Source: Aldrovandia affinis (Eukaryota > Chordata > Actinopteri > Notacanthiformes > Halosauridae). Taken from it: a stretch of 64,000 nucleotides of DNA. The translations under genes were made by a program, and so were the position numbers. The notes beneath the pieces are model-generated. The model saw nothing but the letters and a program-made list of their open reading frames with translations. It made no database searches and had not been told where the DNA came from. How positions within the stretch are numbered: position 1 is the stretch's first letter; every line of letters begins with the position of its first letter. This document shows positions 21,001 through 33,052 of this stretch, one piece after another. The stretch is taken from assembly GCA_029706075.1 (NCBI GenBank), contig JAINUG010000138.1:2604001-2668000 (forward strand), given 5' to 3'.

Positions 21001-23940
21001 CATTCACAAGTTTACAAGTTGTTGTACGTTGTAATGCAACAAGTTTATTATTTCATCATTACTTTTGAGATTGCAAGTTTTGTCATTAAACAATAAATAT
21101 GTACTACAAATATTGTCCAACAAAAAAAAAAAGGGTGCACCAAATATTTCGTAACACAGATTATGAGATACAAGGTAAATCCAGTGCTCACCAAGCCCCC
21201 ACTTGTTATTGTCATTTTATATCAGAGAAAGACAGCATAAACAGTGTCATATTTGTATTTGTAATCAGTCTCACTGTTTTCCTGAGAACATACCAAAATG
21301 ACAGCTGCATTTTTTGAGTTTGATAAAATAATGATAGAAAACTCTTATACTCCCCATACATTTCAATACTAACAATAACTTTCCAGCTGTGCTTGAGAAC
21401 CAGAAAATAATGAATACTGTTAACACGTTGCATCTATTTTAATGATAGTACATTTGTATATTTGGTGTATGGTGAGGAAATACCAATTATTTGCAGAAAA
21501 ATGTAAGAATTTATAATACTATCCCCAGGGATTCATTCAGTATTTTTGTCCTTAACTTTGAATGCAAATGTTAGATTTCTTCAATACAGGAGTATTTTTG
21601 AAGCAGCTGGTAAACATAGTGACAATTATGTATACAAAAATGTTTATTGCTGAACTGTTTGCAATAAGAGAACTGTTGTTGTGAAATTGTTGTCGGTTCC
21701 TGGGGAAGGCTACCATGTTCCTATATTGTATCACCAAATGTCATGACCAGATGTTTCAAATAGAATATCACAGAGAATTTGCCTAGGATCACTAAAACAA
21801 ATGTCCGCAAAATACCCGCAAACATGTTTCCAAATTGCTTTTTGCCAGAAAAAGTGGTATCACTATTAGAGCAAGCCCCACGTTTTGCAGTAGATGCAGT
21901 CTTAATTAATCATTCACTCCTGAGAATGGTTGAATTTTCTGATGCATCTGTGGTGTGGGCTATGTTCTGTGTCAATATAAATGTTTTCCATTTGCCTTGA
22001 TGTGTGTTATACCAGACCTGGTCAAATTACCAGCAGGGATATTTTCTCCTTAGGGCTTAGGGCCCTCACATTTATAACATTCACCACAGTGAATGTTATA
22101 CATTTATTAAATGTCTAGGGTAAAGTAGACATCACTTTTTTCTCCATTAGCTGCCTGGCATTATTACGTTGCTACAGGGGGCTCCCTTGCAAGTGCTCTT
22201 CAATGTCATCATCTATGGTTTCAAACCATAATGCAATGATGTACTCATGTTGATGATAGCTCAACTTGATGAAAGCTAAGGTCAAACAGTGGAGGCGAGT
22301 ACCTAGGATTAGGCCATGTCAGCTAAAAGGACGTAAATAAATTAGGTTTACTGTGGAAGATAAATAAGTACAAGATGGCGGTAAGACATGTCTGTTCATT
22401 TATGTACAGTTTTATGGAGTATACTTCATCTAGGTTCATAGCTAATGTTAGTTAGCTAGTTAACAGTTGAGCCAACTTTTTCATTTAGCTTATCTAAAGG
22501 GCCCTGTGATTTTTTTAAAAGCTAATAATGTGCAAAATGAGACTCGTATAATGCTATTATATCAAAATCATCATCATATTAGTATTATTATTCCTATTAT
22601 TATACAAGGACAGTATGATGTAGGTATGTAACCCACATTAATATTTTGTGTGCACTCACAAAGACATCACACATATCCACTAAATTGGTTTTTAAATAAG
22701 TGAGGTTGATTAATTTAACAATTACTGTTCATTTTGAGAACTGCATAAGCATTCAGGCCTACATTTTGAAGATTGGGCTATAAGGTTCTTTAACAATAGA
22801 AAAATGGCTTCTCTTTATCAATAGGGGAGTAGTGTTGGATATTAGCTCTGGCTATAAACATTTGTATGGTGCATTGGGTCCTACTTTGGAAATGTTCAAT
22901 TTTACTGTCCCTAACAAATAAACTGAAAATAAGGCTGAAAGATTAGTCTGAAAAGTGATGATGTAATTAAACAGCTTACAATTTTCTCTCATAGCACTAA
23001 ATTCAGCCATTGCTGTGATATGAATTTAAAAGTATCAGAGAGTCAGAATGTTGTCGAAATTCCTAATCATCCATAGCAGAAGTGGAAGGACATTAAAACG
23101 TTTCCACAAGGAATGATTGCCAAGTCTCCATGAGCGTCCCTATCTCCACTAAAAGGCAGAATATCCAGCATGTCTTACACAAGTGTTGTGTGATAACCTC
23201 CATTGATTCCTTCATAAAAAAAGGGTTTCCCCACATTTCATGGTCAGCACGGTTTAACTGCTACTGATGTGAATTAGGAGACCCTATTAGGCAGTGAGGT
23301 CCAGGCTCTGGCTTTTCAGCACTTAGCCCCAGCTTGTGGCCTAGATCTGTCAGTGTTGACCGATTGCTCGGAAGCACCTCACATCATCGTCGTGTACAGC
23401 CTCATTCTGGGTTCTGTTGTTAAATCTAAATACCCCAACCCCAGGGTATTAGACAGCAGGCCATGCCCTGTCTGGAAGGCAATGCTATTATGAGACGTTG
23501 CTGGGACAGATCAGATGCCGGGTCATCACCTCTACAGGTAGTGGAACACTACAAGATTTGGAATCAAAGTAATCAGGAAATCAGACAATTATTTACAGTT
23601 TGTGTATATTCTCACACTAAATATTGTGTTTTCTCTGCAAAATAAAATGACATTATTGAAGTACACAAAGATAGCCTCTCTCATTCCCCTATCCATCTCT
23701 GTCTCTCTCTCCAATACCAAGTAAAAGGTTTCCTTTTGTTCCTGAGCATGATACATTTTTCAGTGGATTATTCATATTATTCAAAAACGGACAATTGTTT
23801 CGTTTCGATTTTTTTTTTTTTGGGGGAAGGAGGCAGGCTAAATATGGGGAAATATGTTATATATTGTTATGAATATGAAAGTAAATGTATAGACATTCAG
23901 AAAGTCAACTGAAATACCTCATGAATATAATATCCTATTA
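18061..23940. other. 5.9 kb of unannotated non-coding DNA
   Basis: The longest stretch here without a recognisable mobile element. ORFs are short and featureless. A GCTAATGTTAGTTAGCTAG word occurs near 22440. If the window lies in a host gene intron or near a regulatory element, this is a good place for conserved non-coding sequence, but I cannot show that from one genome. Confidence 0.4.
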
Positions 23941-23951
23941 GATCAGGGGTT

Positions 23952-24265
23952 CTGGGCCCCCGGGTAGCTCAGCCGGTAAAAGCACTTTCCTGGAGTTCAG
24001 GTTGCCCAGTGCAGCCTCATTTTCATTCCCCAGCTGTGCCAGCCCAGTTCTGGGGCATTGATTGGCTGTCCACCCCAGGGGGAGGGGGAAAGGGAAGCTG
24101 GCACGAGCTCGCCACAGGTACAGAAAGCTTCCTTGCATGTATCGGATTCACGGTCAACGGCTCAGCGGGGTCTGTCTAGAAGGAGGCGGTTCACTCGCCC
24201 TTGTCACTGCTGGTTCCAGGGTAGTGGCTGATCCCAGAAACAAATAAAGAAATTACAAGTAAATT
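23952..24265 (+). mobile_element. tRNA-derived SINE with 11-bp TSD
   Basis: Exact 11-bp TSD GATCAGGGGTT at 23941-23951 and 24266-24276. The head GGGTAGCTCAGCCGGTAAAA is a clear tRNA-like A-box region. The body shares the GATTGGCTGTCCACCCCAGG motif with the 17389 SINE, so the families may share a body. The target resembles a hAT-type end (CAGGGGTTACCAAACTGGG). Confidence 0.85.
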
Positions 24266-24276
24266 GATCAGGGGTT

Positions 24277-25944
24277 ACCAAACTGGGTCTGGGAACTCCT
24301 TATATGAGTCCCAGAGGGGTCATCAAATATTTTCCATTTTATTTTATTGAAATTGGGGTCCTCAGCCACAGGGTGGTTGTTTTAGGGGCCTTAGATGAAA
24401 AGGTTTGTATTTAATTAAATATATAAATGTTTATTGATTTTCAAAGATTTTTTGACACAACAAAAATAAATACCCTCACCACCCCCCACAGCACTTAGTT
24501 CAATTCTCTCATCTATTCACCTCACACAGACATCAGTCCCCCACAACCCAAATTAAAAAGAGACAAAGGAGAAATAGAAAAAAGGAGTTCAAAACATTTG
24601 AATTTTATTTTTCTTTGATCCCTGGTAATGACTGGAGCGATGACTATATTATAGTTGAAATACTTTTTCCCATCTAAAGTTGGGAGTCCAATTTTTTTAT
24701 AATTTACCACAATGGATACAATATGGCAGAAATAGAAAAAGATTGGATCAAAGAGTGACTCAATCAAATAATCCTGGCCTAAAAAAAGATTTGATATATC
24801 ATAGTTCAGATCATAAGTTTCCCATTGTATTTTAAATTGTTCCCATTGTAAATTCTTAATTTTTTAAGAGCCTTATAGAATTCAGGCAATAATAGAAACA
24901 AGGAAATTGTACAGGTTAAATTAAACATTTGAATGTACTTATACAGAGTACATAGAGAGTGTATAATTCCTAGTGGTGTTGAAGTAATTCAATAAAGACT
25001 GCAGAGTGTGTGCATTTATTAAGCCATTTTCGCCTGAAGACTTGGAGCAGCTTTAGAATATTAGATCCAGGCTCCAGGGCATGATCCTCATCTGTGCAAC
25101 ATTGTTGCTTCATACCATACCTGCTACATACCAGTGGGGTGATTTATTATTGTTGCTTAGAAACATTCCTTAAATACTTCTTACAAACAAAAATTAGAAT
25201 GTTCGTACACACGAGAAGAGTGTACGAGTGCGAGTGCACTTTTTAACTGTGATCTGCTGTATGTGAGTATATACCATCTAGGAGGAGAATGTATGATACA
25301 AGGTGTAACTCAGAGACTTATAATACAACTGTGATGCCAAAAAAGCAAGTATTAAATAAAAATGGCCTTTGTTAGCACCATGGTTCATACCTGTATAACT
25401 ATACATAAGGTATGGAACTATACAGTAGTTATTTTATATTTTTATACACTACAGTATGGTGGAGCTTCCTTTGCTAGCTAACACATCCCTAGTTAGCTAG
25501 CTGGTCAACTGGTTCAGAAACAAGTTAGCTAGCTACTGTAACAATGAAAATGGTTTTATTATAAAATTTGTTAGCATCAAAACCAAGCTAGATTGGATTT
25601 ACAATTGGTCAAGTAAGTTAACAAATAAGATACCTGGCTTAATTAGTTTCATTTCACCATCGTAACTGTATTTCTCCTACTACTGATGAGCGTTCAGTGT
25701 TTATCAGCCTGGCCAACATTTGTGAACAATGTATGATCAAAACAACATGGGCAACCTTGCAGGCAGAAGTTCCAATTTTGTATCAGATTTTCTTCATGTT
25801 CTTCGCTTGAAACCAATGTCTGTGCAGATGAGCCTGTCTCTGTCTTGTCAACCAAAACCTCTTGTGCTGCACATGGCACCTCCCCCTGTTGTTTTGTCAG
25901 GAGAGCTGTGGACTGAATAAATTCATCACCATCAGCTAAATATT
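24277..25944. other. Non-coding stretch; possible hAT-MITE start at its left edge
   Basis: 24268-24360 looks like the start of a CAGGGGTT..CCAAACTGGG MITE without a visible partner end. TTAGCTAGCTAG words cluster at 25470-25535. No gene was seen. Confidence 0.35.
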
Positions 25945-26034
25945 ATAATAGGTGACTTTCACTTTTACCAGAGTCATTTTCAGGAAGGTATCTTTACTTT
26001 TACTCAAGTATGGCTTTTGGGTACTTTATATACC
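25945..26034 (-). mobile_element. hAT terminal fragment, inverted copy
   Basis: The reverse complement starts CAGTGGTATATAAAGTACCC and continues with GAGTAAAAGTAAAGATACC, a typical hAT end. About 60 bp of its inner part is mirrored at 26453-26516. Confidence 0.65.
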
Positions 26035-26972
26035 ACTGTTGCCCAGCCCCTGATCTCCTGCCTACCCCAACCGGGTAATCCTTAAGACCCAGCATCATGG
26101 AGGGAGCATTACAGTGCAGAAAAGGATGCTGCATCTTCACCTAACATTCCATGGCGGCATAAATTGTACAATTGTTTTTTTAATTATGTGTTTCCTGTGC
26201 TGTGTGTAGATTAAGAAATGTGGAGGTGGTGATTTTGCAGGTTGGTGTCCACCCTGGATACCACACAGGAGGAAGGGACTCATTAGCACTCAAGTCTCTC
26301 CCACATGGTGGCACAGGTCCTTCACCCCCACCACCCCCGTTGCCCCTCCCCGTTGCACTGATTTAGAGCTGAGAGCACTGCCAGCAGCCTCAGACAGACA
26401 GCAGAACAGTAGTCTTCAGACTGGGACAAACAGCAGAATGAGACAAATCCACTAAGATACCTTCCTGAAAATGACTCTGGTAAAAAGTGAAAGTCACCTA
26501 TTAGAATATTTATTTGAGTAAAAGTCTTGAAGTATCTGGGGTTTACTGTACTTAAGTATCAAAAGTAAAAGTACAAGTAAAAAGTATACGTAAAAATGCT
26601 ATTAATAAAAAAGCGGTCAGAAGTTTGAGTTTTTATCATTGTTTAGTCTTTATTCGTGTAGCCTCTGGTCTACATAACAAGGTTTACATAACAAGAACTC
26701 CTTCCCTCCCACTCTTTCCCTGGTGTGTGTACAACCTGCTTTCTCTTGACCAATCCGGTCCAATGGTCTTATGTAGCCTGTAAAGTCAGGGCAGAACCCG
26801 TTATGCATGTTGTACATCCATAGCCCTGGGACAGAATATCCCAGTCATAAAACAAAATTAAAATAAAGTGCTCAGTACCTGAGTGCTCCTACCACATCAT
26901 AACATAATCATCCACAAAATGACACAAAATCAAAACATGACTGAAGCAGCACTGAAAGTAATAACCCAGTCA

Positions 26973-27338
26973 TTACTTGAAACTATAAAATTTGCTGTTC
27001 ATCTTCAACAGAAGTTTGTTCTCAAAATTGCGTGAATGCAGTCTCGCTCTTCTTGGGCTGAAGACAAGTCCTGGGATGCTAAATAGCCTTTCACAGGCTG
27101 CTGAGGCAGGTAGAAGTGTGTTCAGCTTCACAGACAGCTTGCACACAGCTGGAAAGGACTTCAGCGAGTCCATATGATCTGCTGAAATGGCCAGGTATCC
27201 GTCCAGTTCTTTGGAGCTGTCTTGTGCTTGAGGCGCCTGCAGGGCAGAGAAGAAGATGAACTTCTTCATCAGATGAACTGGTGGCATCACCTAGCTGCAG
27301 GGAGGGTGCTTCCATGTGTTACTTGATGTAGTCCACCC
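26973..27338 (-). pseudogene. Ac-like hAT transposase, exon 6 (dimerisation domain)
   Basis: An acceptor-like TTTCAG precedes GVDYIK, then an in-frame TAA, then HMEAPSLQLGDATSSSDEE. One frame change leads into LQAPQAQDSSKELDGYLAIS and the hAT C-terminal dimerisation domain (LPASAACERLFSIPGLVFSPRRARL...FENKLLLKMN), ending at a stop near 26973. The CERLFS and SPRRARL motifs identify the domain. The stop and frameshift mark decay. Confidence 0.8.
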
Positions 27339-27567
27339 CTGAAATATAGTGAGGATGGGGTGATAAAAATATAAATGATAGGATTAATACAACTTTATAA
27401 CATGTCATGACCCCAACCTAAGGTTTTGTACTAAATAGTTTGTTTTAATTTGAGGTGTATACATTTAGTTTCATGCATCCATAATTGATTTGTGAATTTG
27501 CCAATATTACAAAGTGTCAACATGTACACCCATACACTTATTTTTCATTATCCCCATGTTGTCTTAT

Positions 27568-27685
27568 CCATTCTGATTGTGGCATCATCCTTTGTCCAAG
27601 ATGTTCGGAACTTTGGAAGAAGAATCGCAGCTGCGATCAACTCAGGGTCTTCTGTCATGTGGCCAAACCAATTCGTTATTCCCAC
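27568..27685 (-). pseudogene. Ac-like hAT transposase, exon 5
   Basis: The acceptor TGATACAG precedes VGITNWFGHMTEDPELIAAA, then ILLPKFRTSWTKDDATIRMG. This matches the hAT segment between the helical insertion and the dimerisation domain. The expected donor GT reads AT, so splicing of this exon may be impaired. Confidence 0.7.
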
Positions 27686-27766
27686 CTGTATCAGAAATCA
27701 CAAACAATTTTATTGCCATGTAGGCTTCCACCTACTAGGAATTTGTTTTGGTACATTGGTGACAGT

Positions 27767-28374
27767 TGTGAGGGTGGTTAGTGATTGGTGCCACTCGCAG
27801 AACCCCGGGGAATCTATAAGTTAGGCTGTACTGCCCTACAGTCTAACCACTAACTCTGAAGATCAGAGAAATAGGGAAACAATAACAAAAAGGGGAAACA
27901 GAAATAATCACCCAACGGATGACCAAGTGCCACAAAGACACAAACGAACAAAATAAGCCAAAGACAACCGAGTTGTCCGAACAAAATAATAAACGGCTAG
28001 AAGAGCCAAATAAATAACGAAAATGAAAACCCAAAACACAGTCTTGTTTGACTGCTTGAAAGAAACCAAACTGAATGCCTACAGGTAGATAGGTTCCTAA
28101 ATAAGGTTTCATAAAATAAGTCCTACATTTGCTAAAGGGATACTTGGAAGGAGATAAATTCTTTATCTAAATAAGTATCTAACGAAAACACGTCTTTAAA
28201 AAGACACGTTCAACCGTACCGGCTAAATCGTAAAAATGGCTTACGATTTCGCATTTGAACGAAGCCAAGTGCGGTATTTATAGGAGGTGATAAATGATTA
28301 AGTTCAGGTGTGAACCTTCCAAAGGAAGGCACAACACTGCCATCTGGTGGTGGTTCAGGGGAACAACCGTGACA
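27767..28374 (-). repeat. Gypsy 3' LTR
   Basis: 608 bp, TG..CA ends. On the minus strand a TATAAATACC box (28282-28273) is followed 30 nt later by GCGAAATCGTA (28252-28242), the predicted RNA 5' end. Confidence 0.93.
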
Positions 28375-28387
28375 GGACCCCCCCCTT
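28375..28387 (-). promoter_or_regulatory. Polypurine tract
   Basis: The minus strand reads AAGGGGGGGGTCC directly against the 3' LTR edge. This is the expected plus-strand DNA primer site. Confidence 0.85.
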
Positions 28388-28399
28388 AAGGGACGACTC

Positions 28400-31300
28400 C
28401 TGACGACCCTTCAGAACCACGCCGGTGAAAATCTTGGATCAAAGATGGATCCAAGATGTGCCGGGATCGGGACCTAACTGCGCTCCTCAGGACCGTAACC
28501 CTCCCAGTCCACAAGGAACTGAGTTCCCCTGCCTACTCGCCGCGAGGCCACAATACTCCGTACCGTGTAAGCAGGACCCCTCCAATGATACGAGGCGGCG
28601 GCGGCGGCGCTTCGGGAGGCGCTAAGGCGCTAATAAGTAGTGGTTTTATGCGGGATACGTGAAACGGGATGTATCCGCATGGATTGTGGGAGCTGTAAAC
28701 GAACGGTGACCGGGTTAATTTTATGGATGATTTTGAAAGGTCCAATAAAGCGCGGGCGCGAGTTTCCGGGACTCTACCCGTAACGGCAGATCCCAGTAGA
28801 AAGCCACACCGTTGCCCCACCCGATACGATGGAGCAGCCCGTCGACGACGGTTAGCAAACTCCCTCTGGCGATCCACGGCACGCAACAGTGCCGCCCGAA
28901 CCCTCCGCCAGGTGGCCCGACAACGTCGCACAAAGGCCGCTGCGGAGGGCACCCCTGCGTCACCCTCCAGCTCAGGAAACAGAGGAGGTTGAAACCCAAA
29001 TTGAGCCTCGAACGGAGAGAGACCAGAAGAGGCATTACGCAGGGTGTTATGGGCGTACTCCGCCCAGGCAAGATGCCGACTCCACGATGTGGGATTGGAG
29101 GAGGCCAGACACCGGAGAGTGTTCTCCATAGTCTGATTCGTGCGTTCAGTCTGTCCATTGGTCTGAGGGTGAAAACCCGAAGACAGACTGACCGACGCCC
29201 CTAAAAAGGGAACAAAAGGCCCGCCAGAATCTGGCCGAAAACTGAGGCCCCGATCAGACACCACGTCTTGCGGCAACCCATGAAGGCGAAAGACATGGTC
29301 CACCATCAGGCGAGCTGTCTCGAGTGCGGATGGCAGTTTAGGAAGTGGAATGAAGTGGGCCGCTTCGAAAACCTGTCCACCACTACCAGAATGACCGTAA
29401 GACCATTCGAACTGGGTAGGCCGGTGACAAAGTCCAAGGCAATATGGCTCCAAGGACGATGCGGAACGGGTAAAGGCCGAAGTAACCCTGACGGTGCCAG
29501 CTGTGAGCCCTTGTTGCGAGCACAAACAGTACAGGCTGCCACAAACTCCGCACATCCTTCTCCATCCCGGGCCACCAGAACCGTCTGCCCAGGAAATCGT
29601 GCGTACGATGTATGCCCGGGTGACCCGTGAGCCGAGAGGAGTGCCCCCACTGAAGAACTTGGGCGCGTGCTCCTGACGGAACAAAGAGACACCCCCGGAC
29701 CCCCGCCAGGACCCGGCTCAAGGCGCTGAGCCTCGTGCACCACTTTCTCTATCTCCCATGAGACCGGGATAGAATTTGTGCTCCTGGGATAATGGGTGTG
29801 GGCGGACGATCCTGCTCTGACCCATCGTACAAGCGGGAAAGAGCGTCTGGTTTAATGTTTTTTGAACCCGGTCGGTAGGTCAAAATAAAATTAAACCTAG
29901 TAAAAAACAATGCCCATCGAGCTTGCCGTGAATTACGACGCTGAGCCCCCTGGATGTATTCCAGGTTTTTATGGTCTGTCCAGACCGTAAAGGGATGCTC
30001 CGCCCCCTCTAGCCAGTGACGCCATTCCTCCAGTGCTAATTTCACCGCTAATAACTCCCGGTCCCCAACATCGTAATTTCTCTCGGCAGGGGAAAGGCTC
30101 CGAGAGAAATACCCACAGGGATGAACTTTCTGGTCTAAGGCCGACCGCTGGGATAATATAGCCCCTGCACCGAGCTCAGAGGCATCAACCTCAACAATGA
30201 AGGGCAGTGAAGGATTAGGAGAAATTAAAATGGGTTCTGAACCGAATCTCTTCTTCAATTCGGCGAACGCCGCCTCCGCCTTAGGAGTCCATTGGAACCG
30301 AGAGGGGACCGTCTTTCGGGTAAGCACTGTGATGGGGGCAACCACGGAACTAAAATTGCGGATAAACCGTCTATAAAAGTTAGCAAACCCCAAAAACCGC
30401 TGCACCTGTTTAACAGAGACCGAGCAGGCCAATCCGTGACCGCAGTCACTTTATTGGGATCCATTTGGATCCTTCCCTCGGAAACAATGAATCCTAGGAA
30501 GGAAACTGATGGAACGTGAAAAACGCATTTTTCTGCTTTAACAAACAGTCTGGCGTTGAGCAGGCATTTCAGTACCTGTCTGACGTGTTTAACGTGCTCA
30601 GAGAGAGAAGTGGAGAAAATCAGTATATCGTCCAGATAGACGAAAACAGATTTCTCCAACATCTCCCTGAGAACGTCATTCAAGCGCCTGGAAGACTGCG
30701 GGAGCGCACGTGAGACCAAATGGCATGACCAGATACTCATAGTGGCCACTGTGGGTATTAAAAGCAGTTTTCCACTCGTCCCCCTGACGAATCCGAACCA
30801 AATTATATGCGTTGCGAAGATCTAATTTAGTAAAAATGGACGCCCCTTGGAGACGTTCAAACGCGGAGTTCATAAGGGGAAGGGGGTATCGATTCTTTAC
30901 GGTTATATTATTTAACCTCTGTAGTCGATACAAGGTCGTAATCCCCATCCTTTTTACCGACAAAAAGAACCCCGCCCCAGCAGGAGACGTGGATGGCCTG
31001 ATAAAACCGTTAGCTAGGGATTCAGAAATGTATCTTTTCATAGCCGCACTCTCAGGTACAGACAGTGAATATAGGGCTCCACGTGGAGGAACTGTGCCTG
31101 GGTGAAGCTCAATAGCGCAATCATAAGGTCGGTGCGGGGGTAGCTTAGTAGCCCTTTGCTTACTAAACACCTCGCTCAGATCAGAATAAGTTTTAGGGAT
31201 GCCGGAGGGTAACGGAAGTAACTCCGCACTCATGAGTTCCATCCCCTCCTGATTTTTAGGGAACCCGGGCTCAATGATGTCAGGTCGGAATTTTTTATGG

Positions 31301-31990
31301 GAGTCGGAACTGGAGTGACTAACCGATCGTTTAGGGACTCGCGACGGATTAGGTTCTGTGTCCGTAGACGGCATGTCTGCCTCCAAAGAATCAAATGACA
31401 AAGATTCTAGATCACTAATCTCTTCGCCCGTGGACTCCTCCAGTGGAACTCCCCAATCACACTGTGGATCCCATTCGAGTTCTTTCTCCGTCTCATTGGA
31501 GTGTACGGATGAGGGAGCATGATTAGGCGAACAGTAAACTGATTCGTCGGTCTCCGAATCGGTCTCGTGACTTTTAGACCCACCGAAACCGGAAGACGAC
31601 GGAATAAAAGGTAAACACCCAAGTGAACATTGATCCCCCCATTGAACAATAGGGTTTTTATGACTACCCCAGTTCACCTGTGGTTGATGTTTTATTAACC
31701 AGGAGTGTCCGAGAACTAATGGGTACGTAGGCGACTCGACCAAAAAAAAACTTTATTTGTTCTGTGTGCTCGCGTAAGCGATCCGCATGTTTACAGTCTC
31801 CGTGGATTCCTTAATGCGACCGGAACCCAGCGGACGGCCATCAAGAGCGGTAACACCACAAGATTGTGAAAGAACCCGAACAGGTAAGTGAATTATTTTA
31901 GCCCACCCGGAGTCCACAAAACAATCAACAGCTCCTGAATCAAGAAATGCGTTTATTTTAATGTTTTGTCTCCCCAGGATAGTTCAACAG
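28400..31990 (-). pseudogene. Gypsy pol polyprotein (PR-RT-RNaseH-INT-chromodomain), frameshifted
   Basis: Minus strand, in order. Protease: LDSGAVDCFVDSGW (about 31930-31980) with a second conserved block [35 protein letters not shown]...[15 protein letters not shown], then the catalytic YLDD (about 30620-30640) and FLGFIVSEGRI. RNase [42 protein letters not shown]. Integrase: a zinc-finger CTVC, the DDE residues in LDFVTG, VSDRGL and TNQTMENTL. Last, a GPY/F-like tail and a chromodomain core [13 protein letters not shown] (about 28480-28530), the mark of chromoviruses. Frame breaks occur at an A9 run (31742-31750), in the RT front part, after the RT, and around the integrase and chromodomain. 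Confidence 0.9.
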
Positions 31991-33039
31991 GAATGAAGGT
32001 TCGGAAGAAAGAGGACTGATGTCTCACTACCGGCTTCCGGCCCGATAATGAGACTATTCGTTTTCCCTTGAGTTTGGAACAATTTTTAATAACGTGACCC
32101 GTCAGTCGACAGTACCGACAAAAGTCTGCATCCCCTCTGGCCGGAACCCGAAAACTAGCACTGTCTACTTCCATGGGTTCGTCTGCTTTGCCCAAGCGCT
32201 TAGGAAACAGAGGTAAGAACCCTTTCGTAGGTACCAGGTGCTCTCTGTCCCCTCTCTCTCGCTGGCGTTCCCTAATACGGTTATCGATCCGTATAGCAGT
32301 GGTAATTAGTTCATCTAGTGAATCGGGAATGCCAATGGTAGCTAGCGCGTCTCTCACCGGATCAGATAGCGTTAGTAAACAACGTTATGAGAGGATTCTC
32401 AGGCCACCCTGTAACTCCCGCGAGAGTACGGAAGGAATAGAGAATTCCGCCACGCTTTGGTTACCCTGGCGCATGCGCGTCAATTTAGTCGCAGATTCGC
32501 TGTCGTGAAGCTCGTGGTCAAAAACCAACTCCATTCTCTTCATTAAACCCAGCGAGTCTGTCAATACCGGTGCTTGAGAGCGAATAAGAGGTACTGCCCA
32601 CTCGAGGGCTGCCCCCGATAATAATGATAGCACGAGTGCCACTCGCGACTCCTCTGAGCTATATCTAGATGGCTGAGTCTGGAATACGATTTGGCACTGA
32701 GCTAAAAAACCCCGACATTTACCGGACTCGCCGCTAAAACGAGGAGGAAGCTGAATCTTTGCCTCTCGTAATCCCTCTCCCACAGGTGTGCCCCAGCGAG
32801 GGAGTGACGACCGGATTAGGACCGGCGAATCCCACCGCAGTTTGGGGACGACCGTCGACTATTGTCTGGATCAAGCCCTCCAGTCTTTGAACAGACGAGA
32901 CCATACTAGCCTGGTTGTCTTGCATGACTCGTTGTTGTTCTAATAAAATTTCTATGGTCGTTCTCTGTCTCTCCATTTCGCTATTTTGCAAACCTGCTAG
33001 TGGATCGATACCGCGGGGATCCGCTGACGCCGTGTTCAT
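31953..33039 (-). pseudogene. Gypsy gag, frameshifted
   Basis: The ATG at 33039 lies one base past the PBS, so there is almost no leader. N-terminus MNTASADPRGIDPLAGLQNS, then a coiled-coil-like Q/E-rich helix (residues about 15-50). The capsid-like region IQLPPRFSGESGKCRGFLAQ ... FDHELHDSESATKLTRMR resembles the sushi Gag from which mammalian PEG10/RTL genes derive. The nucleocapsid has one CCHC knuckle (CRYCRLTGHVIKNC, about 32085-32130). Two frameshifts separate the three ORF pieces. In the sushi family gag and pol are joined by a programmed frameshift; whether one exists here cannot be told. Confidence 0.85.
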
Positions 33040-33040
33040 G

Positions 33041-33051
33041 GCGAAATCGTA
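33041..33051 (-). promoter_or_regulatory. Self-priming primer-binding site
   Basis: The minus-strand 11-mer TACGATTTCGC lies one base inside the 5' LTR. It is perfectly complementary to GCGAAATCGTA in the LTR (33538-33528), about 30 nt downstream of the TATA box. No tRNA-complementary PBS is present. This is the arrangement known from Tf1. Confidence 0.75.
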
Positions 33052-33052
33052 C

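Noticed and set aside
24268-24360. hAT MITE starting CAGGGGTTACC
   Set aside because: No partner end or 8-bp repeat was found; a TATTAGAT match at 25059 is not next to a suitable terminus.
28721-29630. Several long plus-strand ORFs over the Gypsy integrase
   Set aside because: They are antisense frames of pol, kept open by its GC-rich codon use; the minus strand carries the integrase motifs.
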